Positions 1 through 10,446 of a DNA stretch of 64,000 nucleotides are shown piece after piece. The DNA is taken from the NCBI GenBank assembly GCA_964034945.1, contig OZ035963.1, positions 43,423,090-43,487,089 of the forward strand. Direction: 5' to 3'. The position numbers were made by a program, and so were the translations under genes. The notes below the pieces were generated by a model that searched no databases, was not told where the DNA came from, and saw only the letters and a program-made list of their open reading frames with translations. Each line of letters begins with the position of its first letter. Position 1 is the first letter of the stretch. Source of the stretch: Chrysopilus asiliformis. Lineage: Eukaryota > Arthropoda > Insecta > Diptera > Rhagionidae.

Positions 1-1354
1 GCCTGTCCAGGGATTTCTACAAAAAAAAATCCTCCTCTCATTGATCTTTGAAGTTTCTATTATTATAGAAACGCTTCATATTTATTTCAGTGTATATGCG
101 CAAATAACAAACACAACCTACTTAGTGGAGTGCCTGATGGCGAATGACATGAAAACAACTCAGAGCGACCGATGGCTGTGATGTGTGAAAGTAGAGAGTT
201 ACAAGCACTGTGTAAGCATGATACTAAATTTGGCCCAGTTGCAATTGTATTTGGCCCAGTTGCAATTGTATTATTGCAACTGTTTTCTCAAACTGGGCCA
301 AATGGGCCAAAAAGGCCACACTTTGCCCATGTCTGCTTTAGAATTATGTATTTTGTCTTTCGAATTTCTAATGCGGCTACCAATTCTAGCATTTAAATCA
401 CCTATTAGCATAACATTTTCGGATCCTATAGGGTCAAGGGGGCTAATTGTAAACGATTTTCACTTTTTGGATATTTTTTCAACTTTGTAATGGTTTTTTT
501 TTTAAATTAAATCACTAACTGCGGAGTTTTGATATATTATGTTAAAATTTGTTGTCTATTTATTGCCCATTCCATGTGATTGCAAAATTATAGGTCCTTA
601 ATTTTTTACAAAATTAGATGTTTACTTTTACCCCTATATTTTTTTTCAAATTTTTGAAAAATGGGGTAAAGGTAAACACCTTTTTTTATCCTTTTTTTAT
701 ATACGTATCTGCGCAAAATTTCAAGTCTCTAGCTCAATCCGTGCGCCCGCAACCCACGCCACAGACACACGGACGGACGGACATGCAGAAGTTAATTTTT
801 TTTAACATACTGGTATAATTCATTTTTGTGTGTGATGACAGGATCTTGGCGTTACAAACAGTAAGGCAAAGTTAATATACCCTTTGGTTTTACCATACGG
901 GTATAAAAAGGGTGATTACATTTGCCAGAAATTGTTTACATTAACCCCATTATAGTGTTTACATTTGGACATGAGGTTACAAATGAGGGGGTAAATGTAA
1001 ACAGACAATAATTTTTTACAGTTTGTTTATAGCCAACAATTAACATATATAACCTATCTCAAGCAACTATATTGTTCGTATATTAAGCTAAAACATACAT
1101 CCTTCTTTTAAAATTCCCTTCAAAATATAATTCTTTTCCCTCTTAGGAAAACTGAAATCACACTAAAAAGAAGCACTTTTTTTGACAGCTCCTACAGAAC
1201 GAACCCTCTCTTAGATCTATTGTGCCACATGTCCGCAGTGAGACAAAAGATCAATTTCCAATATATTATCTCGATAAGCTAAGAAGGAATAGCAGTTTGG
1301 AGACAACCAATAGTGTTTACAATTACCCCTGTTTACATTTACCCACTTTGACCC
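1..1354. other. Non-coding AT-rich repeat debris
   Basis: I see no gene here. A 21-bp unit containing TTTGGCCCAGTTGCAATTG is directly duplicated at 228-248 and 249-269, and an inverted, partial version (AACTGGGCCAAAT) follows at 290-302. From about 690 to 790 there is a dispersed repeat whose end is rich in GGACGGAC; related copies occur at 17760 and 28100. A motif like GTTTACATTTACCCC recurs in both orientations between 617 and 1345, as if it were the subterminal part of a decayed DNA transposon. Short open frames in this stretch show no family resemblance. Confidence 0.6.
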
Positions 1355-2553
1355 TACTTAAAAGGGTGTTATGTAACTGAGCAACACAATCTTCCAATTT
1401 ATTAAAATTCAAGTAGAATATTATTATACAAAATTTTGTATGACCAAGAAACAATTCTATTACTACACCATCATCACTACAGACAAAATCTGCTCTTTTC
1501 GCAATTTGACTATTGTGTTTTATCCCAAAAACGCATCTCCCACTTCCTCTACCCACCGAATAAATACGCGTCGCCGGAATGCAAAAAAGTTTCAAACCGT
1601 TGAAATATTTTTGAAATTTTACAATACTATCCTGAGTTACAAAAGTTTCGAACAAAAAGAAAATGTCATTACTACAAATTGTTTTGAACAAATCTGGGAT
1701 AATTAATTTGTTGCTTAGTCCGGAAACATTGTACGCTAATATAGAAAAAATACTACTCGTAGGAGAAACAAAGTTATGTCAATTCTGCTGCGTCTGATTG
1801 TGAGACTGCTTCACCTCTCGAACTGCTGAGCTACTGTTGAATTTATCGTTTCTAACGAACAGGTTGTCATAGTATACCGATATTTTAATGTTCTGATCCA
1901 CATCTTTTCGAAGAAACTTTTTTATCGCCAGCAATTTATTTGCTTTGTGGCATATCTCGACCGACCATTATTCCAGCTCCTTGCAGAACACGGATACTTT
2001 TAAAAACTAGCGCCACAGCTTCTTTAGACGAAAACTCGACTAGTAGCATCTGATCATCCCGACCAACTGTCTTTTTAATGGTTCGCGCCCTGACTATAGA
2101 ATTATACCACTTGACTCTCAGCTGATTTTGACACAAAGCCTTAAATCTTTCGACCAGCAGTATGTTGCCCAAAACAACTCCTCGGAATATTAAATTGGCC
2201 GCTTTAGATTTAATCTCCAGCTCATCTAGCCGTTTTTCCAGTCGCGCATTAACCATAATTTGCTGTTCTAGTTGAGTTTTCAGTGCCTTGTTTTCTTCTA
2301 CCAAGATGCCAACTTCATTTAGTTTTACTTTGATCGGAGCCAACTTTTCGTCAAGAACATTAGATTTCAGCTGTTTCCACTGCTCAATGTCTAGCCCACC
2401 TGTATTTTTCGAACCCATTTTCGCAAGTACCTGCTTTTTTGCCGGAGTTTGGATTTCAGGAGAAGAATTGCAGTCCCTTTGACGTTTTGGCAGTTGTGGC
2501 GTCTTATCAGAATCTCCCATCGACGAAAAGTCAATAGCAAGCTTCCCGACCAA
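1355..2553 (-). pseudogene. Decayed non-LTR retrotransposon: ORF1 and start of the endonuclease
   Basis: On the minus strand a 205-codon frame (2553-1936) looks like the ORF1 protein of a non-LTR retrotransposon. It has a basic, polar N-terminus, a heptad-like coiled-coil stretch at about residues 70-115, and an RRM-like block beginning NLIFRGV and ending with the phrase GRDMPQSK. The reading continues in another frame after that stop (KLLAIKKFLRK, about 1927-1895), so a small indel has broken the end of ORF1. Further on, LAYNVSGLSNK (about 1745-1713) and then FLFETFV are the opening motifs of an apurinic-type endonuclease, followed by about 100 residues before homology fades near 1355. The remaining endonuclease and all reverse transcriptase are missing. 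In life ORF1 would bind element RNA and the endonuclease would nick the target. The clade is not certain. This is an old truncated copy with no sign of activity. Confidence 0.65.
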
Positions 2554-3672
2554 GATATTGCAAATAAATATAATTAATACTTGCGGCTGTAAGCGGAATT
2601 TGCTATTTTGATCCTAGTTTCAGTTTTGAAAAACTTAAATTAATATAAATAAATCTCGTCTCCAGAATTTTTCCCGCCTCCTTCAATCAGTGTTGCCACT
2701 AAATTGAATTAGACAATAAAAAAAACCGCACGACAATTCAACAATTTTAGATAAATTTTTGTCACTATAAAATTTTTTAAACAAAAAAAATAAAACCGAC
2801 TTTAAAAAAAACTGAAAAGAGAAAAAAGCACTAAAAAGAAAAAAATAATTTCAAACTATGTCCATTAATAGCGTATTTAAAATTCGGCTTTTTTGGAGTG
2901 GCGTTAAATTTGCAACTAAAATAAATTACATACTTTCTAACCCTTAAGGCTAATCGTTTACATACTTTCTAACCCTTAAGGCTAACTAAGAACTAAGATC
3001 GACTCCAAAAATTTTGTTGTCAAACAGATTAACTATAGACACGGCTCTTAGAAGCACCAAAACTAAGTTCTTTTATGTCCCAAATTGGATTCCCTAGTTT
3101 TAAGCAATCGCTATAAAAAGTCTCATATGTTACTATTTTTTGTAGAAATCTATCCTATTTTTTGTCTCCATGTACAAACTGATTTTGTGCGAAACTTGAC
3201 AATAGAAATTTTACGATTTTATTTAGTGTAAATTTAACGCCACTCCAAAAAAGCCGAATTTTAAATACGCTATTAATGGACATAGTTTGAAATTATTTTT
3301 TTCTTTTTAGTGCTTTTTTCTCTTTTCAGTTTTTTTTAACGCATTCACGACCACACGACGCATATATGCGGCGTGTAGTTTTCACTGTAAACCGACGACG
3401 CATATATGAGTCACAAACTTATATTTGCTTAGTGTATTGTTATTTCTATATTGATTTACAGATTCTTTTGAAATTTGTTTTTGGTTTAGGGGAAGTCCCG
3501 AATTGTTATTTTATGTGAGTGGTTTTACCATACGGTACGTCGTACGTAGAATTTTGAAAATATATTTAGTTTTGCAAATGAATTTATATTGAATAATTTT
3601 AAGCAAAAGGTTATTGAAAGGGAATTTATAAGTGGTTCTATTTAGGTAAAAGGTGAGAAGTTTATTATTATT

Positions 3673-4350
3673 CTGTGGTCACAAGTTGTAAGGGCCTAAC
3701 TCGACTTTAGCCGTTTTCAATGTTTTTACAGAATTGCCTTCTATTTCCAAAATGCTTTTAATTCCACTGACCCGTTAGTTTCTATGACCATTTTTGACCG
3801 TTATAGGCTACCCCACCAAACGGCTTAAGTCAAAAAATTTCCAAGTTGCATTTGGAAGAACGGCTAAAGTCAGGTCCCATATATTTTTGTATAGACTTAA
3901 TCCACTCTTATGGGCGCGAAGCTGCATTGATTTGATCGTTTTTGCACGTGGAATAGTGGCTTAAGTCGAATTAGTTCATTCTTCGGTTTTAATTTTTCCG
4001 AAACGAGCAGGCTAAAGTCTGTTTTAGCCTCTTTTTCAAATCGGGGTGTAGGTTTTTAGGGGCTTAACTTGACTTTAGCCATTGATTGTAGCCATTTCTA
4101 AGACATAAAAAAGTTTTGAAAGACTGGCTAAAGTAAAATAATCCTTAATTTCTCTGAAAATATTAAGTTTGAATAAACCAGATTAAACCAATCGTAAAAA
4201 GCTTATTTTTCATAACGTTTTGTAGTTATAGGTTTTTGAATTCGGTTTGATATCATTTTGCCACCGACAGTTAAAATTTCATAAATATTAAAATGCTTCT
4301 CCTGAAAAATCAAGAAATTCGACTGAAGCCCTTTTTACTTGTGACCACAG
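3673..4350. mobile_element. Inverted-repeat DNA element nested in the piggyBac-like element
   Basis: CTGTGGTCACAAGT at 3673-3686 is matched by its exact reverse complement at 4337-4350, and AGGGC follows on both inner sides. The interior has no coding potential. It contains many copies of GACTTTAGCC or GGCTAAAGTC and the close relative GGCTTAAGTC, in both orientations, as expected of transposase-binding sites. No clear target duplication is visible, so the superfamily is open. It sits within 3340-4740 and forms the third level of a nest. Confidence 0.55.
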
Positions 4351-4396
4351 ATATTACATGATTATTATAAATTAAAAAAATATCATCTGTACAGTT

Positions 4397-4525
4397 ATGG
4401 CTGCAAAATATTTACAAGACGAAGAAATAAATGAACTTTTATGTGCAAGTACTGATGGGATATTGAAAAAAAATGAGAAAATACAAATATTGCAAAACAA
4501 ACCTATTTTTTACCTTTTTATATAG
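4397..4525 (+). pseudogene. piggyBac transposase N-terminal remnant
   Basis: A 42-codon frame opens with MAAKYLQDEEINELL, which resembles the acidic N-terminus of piggyBac-family transposases (a short leader followed by a DEEI..LL motif). It runs into a stop just before the right subterminal repeats. The dimerisation and insertion domain, the catalytic aspartates and the C-terminal cysteine-rich domain are all absent, so this is what remains after an internal deletion. It lies inside the TTAA-flanked element. The assignment rests on the short motif and on the element's termini. Confidence 0.5.
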
Positions 4526-4819
4526 TGACGCATATGTGCGTCTTGTGGTTTAAATAAGAAAATTCCATGCCATAAACCAGTGACGCATATATGCGTCACG
4601 TACTCCCTGACGTCACCAAGTGCGCAATAAATATAATTAATATATGTATACTAATATTGAACTATAATAAACTTATATAATTAAAATTTATCATCTGGTT
4701 TATGCCCACCCCTAGTCTAATCGCCTCGGTCGTGAACGTGTTAAAGTCGGTTTTATTTTTTTTAGAAATTTTTTTTTTATTTCGAACGTTTTTAGTTTCA
4801 ATTTTTAATATAAAATTAC

Positions 4820-4995
4820 ACAGGGTTTGAGGGGATAAGTCCGCAGATGAGAAATATATAAAAAATCTTCCAGATATTGTACTGAACACAATACAAAGAA
4901 TTTTACTCGATATCCCAAGTAGGGAGGGGTTTGAAGTGGTAGGTTAACACGGGGGAAATATATAAAAGAACCTTCCTTGTGTTGTACTGAACACA
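4820..4995. repeat. Diverged tandem duplication, about 105-bp period
   Basis: Two adjacent units share GGGTTTGA, AAATATATAAAA, TTGTACTGAACACAA and their order. The first starts near 4824 and the second near 4928. They are clearly diverged. No coding function is visible. Confidence 0.6.
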
Positions 4996-5189
4996 ACGTA
5001 AAAACATAACAAAAGTTATAATTGCCAATCTGGCAATTATTGAAAACCTGTATGGTGATATTGGTATCTTAATTTGAGCATTTGTACCAAAATTACACTT
5101 TGAAGTCGAACTTTCCAATCAGATTTTTTAAAATTTATTCCAATCGGATTTTGATGTATGGGAGTTTTATGTAGAATCATATTCTAAAT

Positions 5190-5470
5190 AACTTTTGTTC
5201 TTAGACTTTTTTGATAAGATGCACCGTTTTTGAGAAATTCGGAAAAAACGTTTTCGTTTGTATGGGGGGTACCCCCCCCCCCCCCCCCTAATGGTCCATT
5301 TTTGCCCATGAATGAACCAGGGCCCAACCAGGAACTTTCTCTACAACTTTCTCTTTGGGATGACCAAAATCGGTCCACCCAGTAAAAAGTTAGGCGTGAA
5401 CATACATCAAAAAAAAATATTCAGGTGGAATTGAGAACCTTTTCCTTTTTGGAAGTCGGTTAAAAATTAA
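5190..5470 (+). repeat. Dispersed repeat with a long C run
   Basis: The segment contains a phrase ending TTTTTGAGAAATTCGG, then CGTTTTCGTTTGTA, six G, TA and about 20 C, followed by TGGTCCATTTTTG. The same arrangement occurs inverted at 18400-18490 and partly at 27820-27860. It ends near 5460 with GGAAGTCGGTTAAAAA. It is non-coding. The C run is a likely length-error site in sequencing. Confidence 0.55.
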
Positions 5471-5766
5471 ATATTTGCTGATTGCTAATTAAATCACTAG
5501 CGATGTCTCATAAATTCAATTAATTACCGAATTATTTCCTCTGTTCATTTATAGTCATTGCCGCAGCTATTGTTTTCTGTATAGGGATTCTGAGAGTACT
5601 GTCGATAATTATCGACAAGCGAGTTATGTGCACATATTCAACTTTCTTTTAATTGTGTTGGTGGATACAGCACACTAATGCAGGTTTGACTTCCAATGCG
5701 ATTTCCTTCACTCGGGTAACATTAATGGTTTGACGTCTGGAAATCTATTCCACATTTCCAACGTTT

Positions 5767-5976
5767 TTATCGACATTTCCAATGGATATCACTTGCTTTA
5801 TGAGGTAGTGAAAACAGTGCGTTTGCGTATAAGTTTAGCGCACACAAAACACGAAGAGCAGGTGATATTAAAGTTTGATTGGGCCCCACTTCAGTCATGT
5901 GCGGAGTCAACTTTTCAATTATTTCCACTGCCACTGCCTGTGGAAGCCTATATATTTCTATAAACCTACAAAACAC
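5767..5976 (-). pseudogene. Harbinger-type transposase N-terminal fragment (left arm)
   Basis: The translation includes FIEIYRLPQAVAVEIIEKL, then PHM, and later ISPALRVLCALNLYA. This is the pattern of the region before the catalytic domain in HARBI1-like nucleases: an arginine/leucine helix, a proline-histidine turn, then a helix leading to a LNFYA-type motif. The catalytic DDE part is absent. A mirror copy is in the right arm at 6799-6996. It is a fossil, with the assignment resting on family pattern only. Confidence 0.5.
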
Positions 5977-6428
5977 ATAAATTTAAAGTTTTTAAACATA
6001 CATAAATTACGCTTTTTTACCTTTCTTCGGGTATCGGAAAAGGATCTGACGCTGCCCGTAGATTTCGTCTCATTATTAGCATTTGATTCCTCCTAAAGTA
6101 ATAATAAACGGGTACTGCGGAATTCATTGTCTTTGGTAAATTATTAAAAACACTATCTAAAGTTTTTCGCGGTACATTTGCGGCTGTCAAATCGAGATTT
6201 TTTGGGTTGCTTATTACACTTGCAACTTATAAAATTCAAATCGGGTAGGTAAAAAATTCTTCATCGCTGCGGATCTTCAAGAAAATTTCCTAACTTTAAA
6301 GCATAATCGATACTTATCGCCAGGGAATGTCGAAAAGAGGGAATTTTTTTAAAGTTAGGAAATTTTCTTGAAGATCCGCAGCGATTAAGAATTTTTTACC
6401 TGCCCGATGTGAATTTTATAAGTTGCAA

Positions 6429-6568
6429 TGCTAATGATATGTGTGTAAATCCATTCTCATTATATCAAATTTGTCGTATAGAATTTTACCACTTTATCAT
6501 TGGTATTAAGTTTGTACTGAATTTATACTTAATACTATAGCATCAATAAATAATTGAATTGAATTGAA
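6429..6568 (+). mobile_element. Short retroposed insertion with 14-bp target duplication
   Basis: TTTATAAGTTGCAA occurs at 6415-6428 and again at 6569-6582, flanking about 140 bp that is missing from the left arm of the hairpin. The insert ends in a simple tail of ATTGA units (AATTGAATTGAATTGAA). A 14-bp duplication plus a short repetitive 3' tail is the mark of target-primed reverse transcription. It is therefore a 5'-truncated non-LTR element or a SINE. The hairpin's other arm supplies the empty site. Confidence 0.75.
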
Positions 6569-6798
6569 TTTATAAGTTGCAAATGTAATAAGTAACCCAA
6601 AAATTCTCGATTTGACAGCCGCAAATGTGAGAGAAGTGGACAACGAAAAGTACCGCGAAAAACTTTAGATAGTGTTTTTAATAATTTACCAAAGATAATG
6701 AATTCCGCAGTATCCGTTTATTATTACCTTAGGAGGAATCAAATGCGAATAATGAGGCGAAATCTACGGGACGCGTCAGATCCTTTTGGGATATTTAT

Positions 6799-6996
6799 GT
6801 GTTTGTGAGGTTTATAGAAATAAATGGGCTTCCACAGGCACTAGCAGTGGAAATCATTGAAATGTTGACTCCGCACATGCCTAATCAAATTTTAATATCG
6901 CCTGCTCTTGGTGTTTTGTATGCGCTAAACTTCTACGCAAACGCACTGTTTTCACCACCTCACAAAGCAAGTGATATCCCTTGGAAATGTCGATAA
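6799..6996 (+). pseudogene. Harbinger-type transposase N-terminal fragment (right arm)
   Basis: This is the mirror copy of the fragment at 5767-5976. It reads FIEINGLPQALAVEIIEML, then PHM, then ISPALGVLYALNFYA. It is a few residues shorter than the left copy in the middle. The region shows no catalytic residues and stops at the palindrome-flanked end of the arm. Confidence 0.5.
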
Positions 6997-7186
6997 AAAC
7001 GTTGGAAATGTGGGATAGATTTCCAGACGTCAAACCAGTAGTGTTACCCGAGTGAAGGAAATCGCATTGGAAGTCAAACCTGCATTAGTGTGCTGTATCC
7101 ACCAACACAATTAAAAGAAAGTTGAATATGTGCACATAAGTCGCTTGTCGATAATTATCGACAGTTCCCTCAGAATCCCTATACTG

Positions 7187-9466
7187 GTGTCCATCTTCTC
7201 TACTAGAGATTCAAATTTAAGTCCTATTTTCCTATATTGTTTTTTTTTACGTGGATACGTCTTGGATTTTGGTTATGGGGGTACAAATTAGAAAATCGGC
7301 TTGCTGCCATGATAACAAATTTGCAATCGATAATATTCGATAGTTTGTGGTGACATCGGAATAGAAACTGTGTCATAAGTTCCGGCCTACATTAAAGCAT
7401 TGTTTAGGGTATTTTGTTATGTTAAACTATGTTCAATTATCTTTTTAAGAATCAAAATCTAAATTTTCACTGCCGCTGTTATGCTGTGTTTGCTGCTTGT
7501 AGTACAGATTTCACATTTATACTCTTTTTATGTTTTCTTTGTGCTATTGAATATTTGGAAGAGGCACAGGAAAGAGAACACGACGAAGTATGTTGAGGTT
7601 GACTGAAAGCTTTTACTCTTGATTGTTTCTCTTCTCTATATGGGTTGTTCTGGTTCCGGAAATTCATTTTACTTGATTGTTTCTCTTGATTGCCCAGTGT
7701 TTCCTTTAATTTATGTATACGAATTGTGTGAGCAGGCGAATTGTGTTTAAGATTTTAGTTGCTGTAAATTGAAATTGCTTTGTTGTTTTTATCGTGTAAT
7801 TTTATTTTATTTTGATTTTTATTTCTTTTTCATCTATGGGTGTTTTCATGAATGCAAGTTCTCCAAATAACACAAAAGATTTTGATAATAATCCACCCAA
7901 TTATAAGTTATTCGTTTAGTTAGTTTACTTTCGCAAATTACTGAACAACTAAGTATTACGGGGAGATAGAAGAAAATGTTTTGTGCAATTTGCGCAACTT
8001 CCGAGTATATTTATGAAAATGCCCTGTAACTTTTTTGGAATTAAACATTTGTTCATTGTGTTGCAAGTGAAATTTGATTTTTAGGTACAAGATGCCGAAA
8101 TTCACCCAACGGAAAGGCACATCCCGCAATGGGCACCTTATATGTTCAATATATTGAACAATATTTTGGGTTGTGTTCAATATTTTGAACGTGTAAGGAC
8201 TATATTGAAGCAAAAATATTGAAGCGATCCATACGATTTTGAATACCCTTCAATATATTGAAGCAAAAATATTGAACGTGTAAGGCAGGTCTAAACGTAA
8301 CATTACGGTCAATCAAATTGTTTCTTTAGTTTCCTTTTCACTAAAATTTCTTACTTAAATATCTATTGGCGATCGTTGTAGGCGGATCCGCGTCTTCTGG
8401 CCGTCTCTACGAGACAGACACCTTGCTTTTATCCTTGTGCCTAAAAACTCAACCGAAATCACAATCGATTACTAAATAGCAAACCAATGCCACAATATTA
8501 TAATGAAAGGGAAAAGTGCATCGAATGGATTTAGCGCAAGTGTTATTTGGCTACCCGATGGCTAGACGAGAGTTCAACCAACTTTTTAAGTAACTTTTTA
8601 AGTAACGTACCAAGTAACGTGCCATTATATTTCACAAAAATAACACAAAAATAAAATCTTCATTTTTCACGGCTTTTGAGATTGTAATAAAGAGGTTTTT
8701 ATGCCAGTGTCATTTTTTATTTTTCACAGTATTTATAAATTATTAATATGTATTTTCTTATGCATTATTAAATGTTGAAAAACTTTCATCGAAACCAATT
8801 AACAAAGCGATTCTAAACGTGACTGGTTTCTATCTCTCTGTAACTTTGGGCGCTAGTGAAAAAATTCTGAGAGAAAAGATATTGATTTTTTTCAAAAGCT
8901 TCTCGCTCATTTGTCTTGCCACTATAATGCAGTGGGAAGCCCCATATGAGAATTTGACACTACATCAGTAGTGACTGGTACTAACATTTTAGTGATTGGC
9001 ACACAAAATATAGAAATCTATATTCTCTCAGTGTAGAACTTACGCCCAACAGCCTTTACACGGTTAAAAACTTTCGTCTAAAATATCTCGAAATTTTCTT
9101 TTTACTCTAGCAAAATATGGTATATAGCAAATATATGGAAAACACGGACATTCCGATTTTATAGAGCGTTTCTAGTTCAAATTAACAAACCCTTGGATAT
9201 TTTCGATGAATATCACGATTCGGAAACTTTCACCCGCCCTTCAGAAAATGCTTCTTACACAATTTCTACTCGAATACTCGAAATACCTTGAAAACACATC
9301 AATAATCAATTAAACGGCTTTTTATGACACATTCCGGTTAAAATTTCGATTTTTAAATTAATTCGTTTCAGTTTGATTTTTTCCTCCATTTAATGTTATA
9401 AAGTAGGGTTTCGTTTCTATATTCTGCTCGATTTAAAATACATTTATAATTGTTTTTAGTTACTTA
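7187..9466. other. Non-coding AT-rich stretch
   Basis: I found no supportable gene. Around 8145-8285 there is a cluster of short repeats built from CAATATATTGAA and AATATTGAACGTGTAAGG. At 8580-8625 the phrase TTTTTAAGTAAC is repeated. A 62-codon minus-strand frame at 7667-7479 is rich in Ser, Gln and Lys. It has no family resemblance and no convincing splice border, so I leave it uncalled. Confidence 0.5.
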
Positions 9467-10446
9467 CAGGTCGATTCCCTTAGGCGAGGCGTTTTTAATC
9501 GACTCGCCTTGTGTCGAGGCGAATCGCGTGAAGTTTGGTATTCCCTTAGGCTCTCGAATCGACTCTCGAACTTACAATTGTCGCCGCTAAAGTAAATTTG
9601 GCGATTAATGCCTAAAACATCTTAGTAAAGCACTAAAATCGGCGTTATGTACAGGCTATAGGAAATATTATGGCAGGATATAACATATTTTAGTAGAAAA
9701 AACCGTCATTCATTTTCAATTGAAATTAAATTTTATTCTCCACACAAAATGAGTTCGTTCGAATTTTATGAACCTGACGAAGATTTGGAAGACTGCAATG
9801 TGGACCTACGAGTAACAAGGAGGTTTTTAAGAGATGCTGCGAATCCTCTGGACTTGCCGGATATTACGTAACAAAATTGTGTTTTAATTTTAACATTTCT
9901 TCTATTTGTTTTGGTTTTTCAAGGTTTGTGAAATACTTTCGCCTAAACAAATCGGCCTTCAATTCGGTCTTAGGAGTTTTAGACAGCAATCTACCTCCAA
10001 CTTTGCGGTCGAATTCAGTTCTTCCGATAATAAAACTAGCATCCACAATACGATTTTTAAGATAATTTTAGCAGCAAAAAATGTCTTCAATTCATTGATT
10101 TCATTCGTTTTTAGACCACTCAATTGAAGACGGCATGTGTAAGAAGCTAGAAATTACATTATTTAAATTAAATATACACACCTTCTTTCTTTATTCATTT
10201 TCACGGTTTTTTAATTTTAGCTGTCGATTCCAAAATCGGCGCGCCTCGATTTGTCGTTTTTTATCGACTCATTTCGATACAAAAGTCTTGAGTAATACAC
10301 AAAATTTGTTGGAATATCAAACAAGAGATGGCGTTAGTTGTATATTTCGAATTTTTACGTCTGCTGTCGATAAAATAGTCTAAGGGAATACCAAGAGTCG
10401 ATTGGCGTGATTCAAGGCGAGGCGCGCGCCTAAGGGAATCGACCTG
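9467..10446. mobile_element. PIF/Harbinger element, internally deleted, TTA duplication
   Basis: The ends are terminal inverted repeats: CAGGTCGATTCCCTTAGGCG on the left and its near-exact reverse complement on the right. They are flanked by TTA at 9464-9466 and 10447-10449. A 3-bp TTA duplication is the Harbinger signature. The subterminal sequence repeats TCCCTTAGGC and GAATCGACTC-type motifs. Inside is the first part of a transposase gene with a small intron; the catalytic domain is missing. The element is 980 bp and would need an autonomous relative to move. Confidence 0.8.
9749..10065 (+). pseudogene. Harbinger transposase 5' part with a 56-bp intron
   Basis: Exon 1 (9749-9867) opens MSSFEFYEPDEDLEDCN and runs to PLDLPDIT. 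A GT-AG intron of 56 bases (9868-9923) has a pyrimidine-rich end. Exon 2 (9924-10065) reads FVKYFRLNKSAFNSVLGVL, then PPTLRSN, then a LASTIRFL motif before a stop. This order, a (R)F(R)xxFRLxK helix, a proline loop and a xLxxTLRFLA-type helix, is standard for Harbinger transposases just ahead of the DDE domain. The gene stops exactly where catalytic sequence should begin, so this is a remnant inside a non-autonomous element. Confidence 0.6.

Larger units (their letters stand above)
3340..4740. mobile_element. piggyBac-like element with TTAA duplication
   Basis: TTAA at 3336-3339 and 4741-4744 flanks a 1401-bp segment. Its ends are inverted repeats: CGCATTCACGACC on the left, and CACGTTCACGACC read inward from the right (11 of 13 match). 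The subterminal regions carry palindromic GACGCATATATGCG-type motifs, two on each side. TTAA duplication is diagnostic of the piggyBac superfamily. The insertion lies inside the right arm of the 2781-4764 element, so it is younger than that element. Only the first codons of a transposase survive, so this copy could move only with help from another. Confidence 0.75.
2781..4764. mobile_element. Outer inverted-repeat (foldback/MITE-like) element, interrupted
   Basis: The arm at about 2781-2911 is repeated in inverted orientation at 3231-3337 and continues at 4744-4764. The arms share CCATTAATAGCG, TTCGGCTTTTTTGGAGTGG and the outer ACCGACTTTA stretch, and are close to identical over about 130 bp. 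The right arm is cut in two by the TTAA-flanked element at 3340-4740, whose removal makes the arm continuous. The central 2912-3230 segment is non-coding. I could not define a target duplication at the outer ends, so the superfamily is unknown. It is probably a non-autonomous DNA transposon. Confidence 0.7.
5579..7186. mobile_element. Large hairpin-forming inverted repeat derived from a Harbinger-type transposon
   Basis: The left arm (5579-6301) and right arm (6349-7186) are long, fairly well matched inverted copies around a loop of about 47 bases. Both outer ends read TATAGGGATTCTGAG inward and soon carry the palindrome TGTCGATAATTATCGACA. Each arm encodes, reading outward from the loop, the same stretch of a PIF/Harbinger-type transposase N-terminal region. 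The right arm is longer because of a 140-bp retroposed insertion. A head-to-head duplication of one transposon end, or repair across a hairpin, would give this shape. A transcript across it would fold into a long double-stranded RNA. Target duplication is ambiguous because the TATA at the ends is itself palindromic. Confidence 0.65.

Noticed and set aside
1440..1706. 88-codon plus-strand frame
   Set aside because: It is the shadow of the decayed endonuclease on the minus strand, which has the better motif match.
7479..7667. 62-codon minus-strand frame as a terminal host exon
   Set aside because: No acceptor with the right phase, no protein family pattern, and low-complexity composition.
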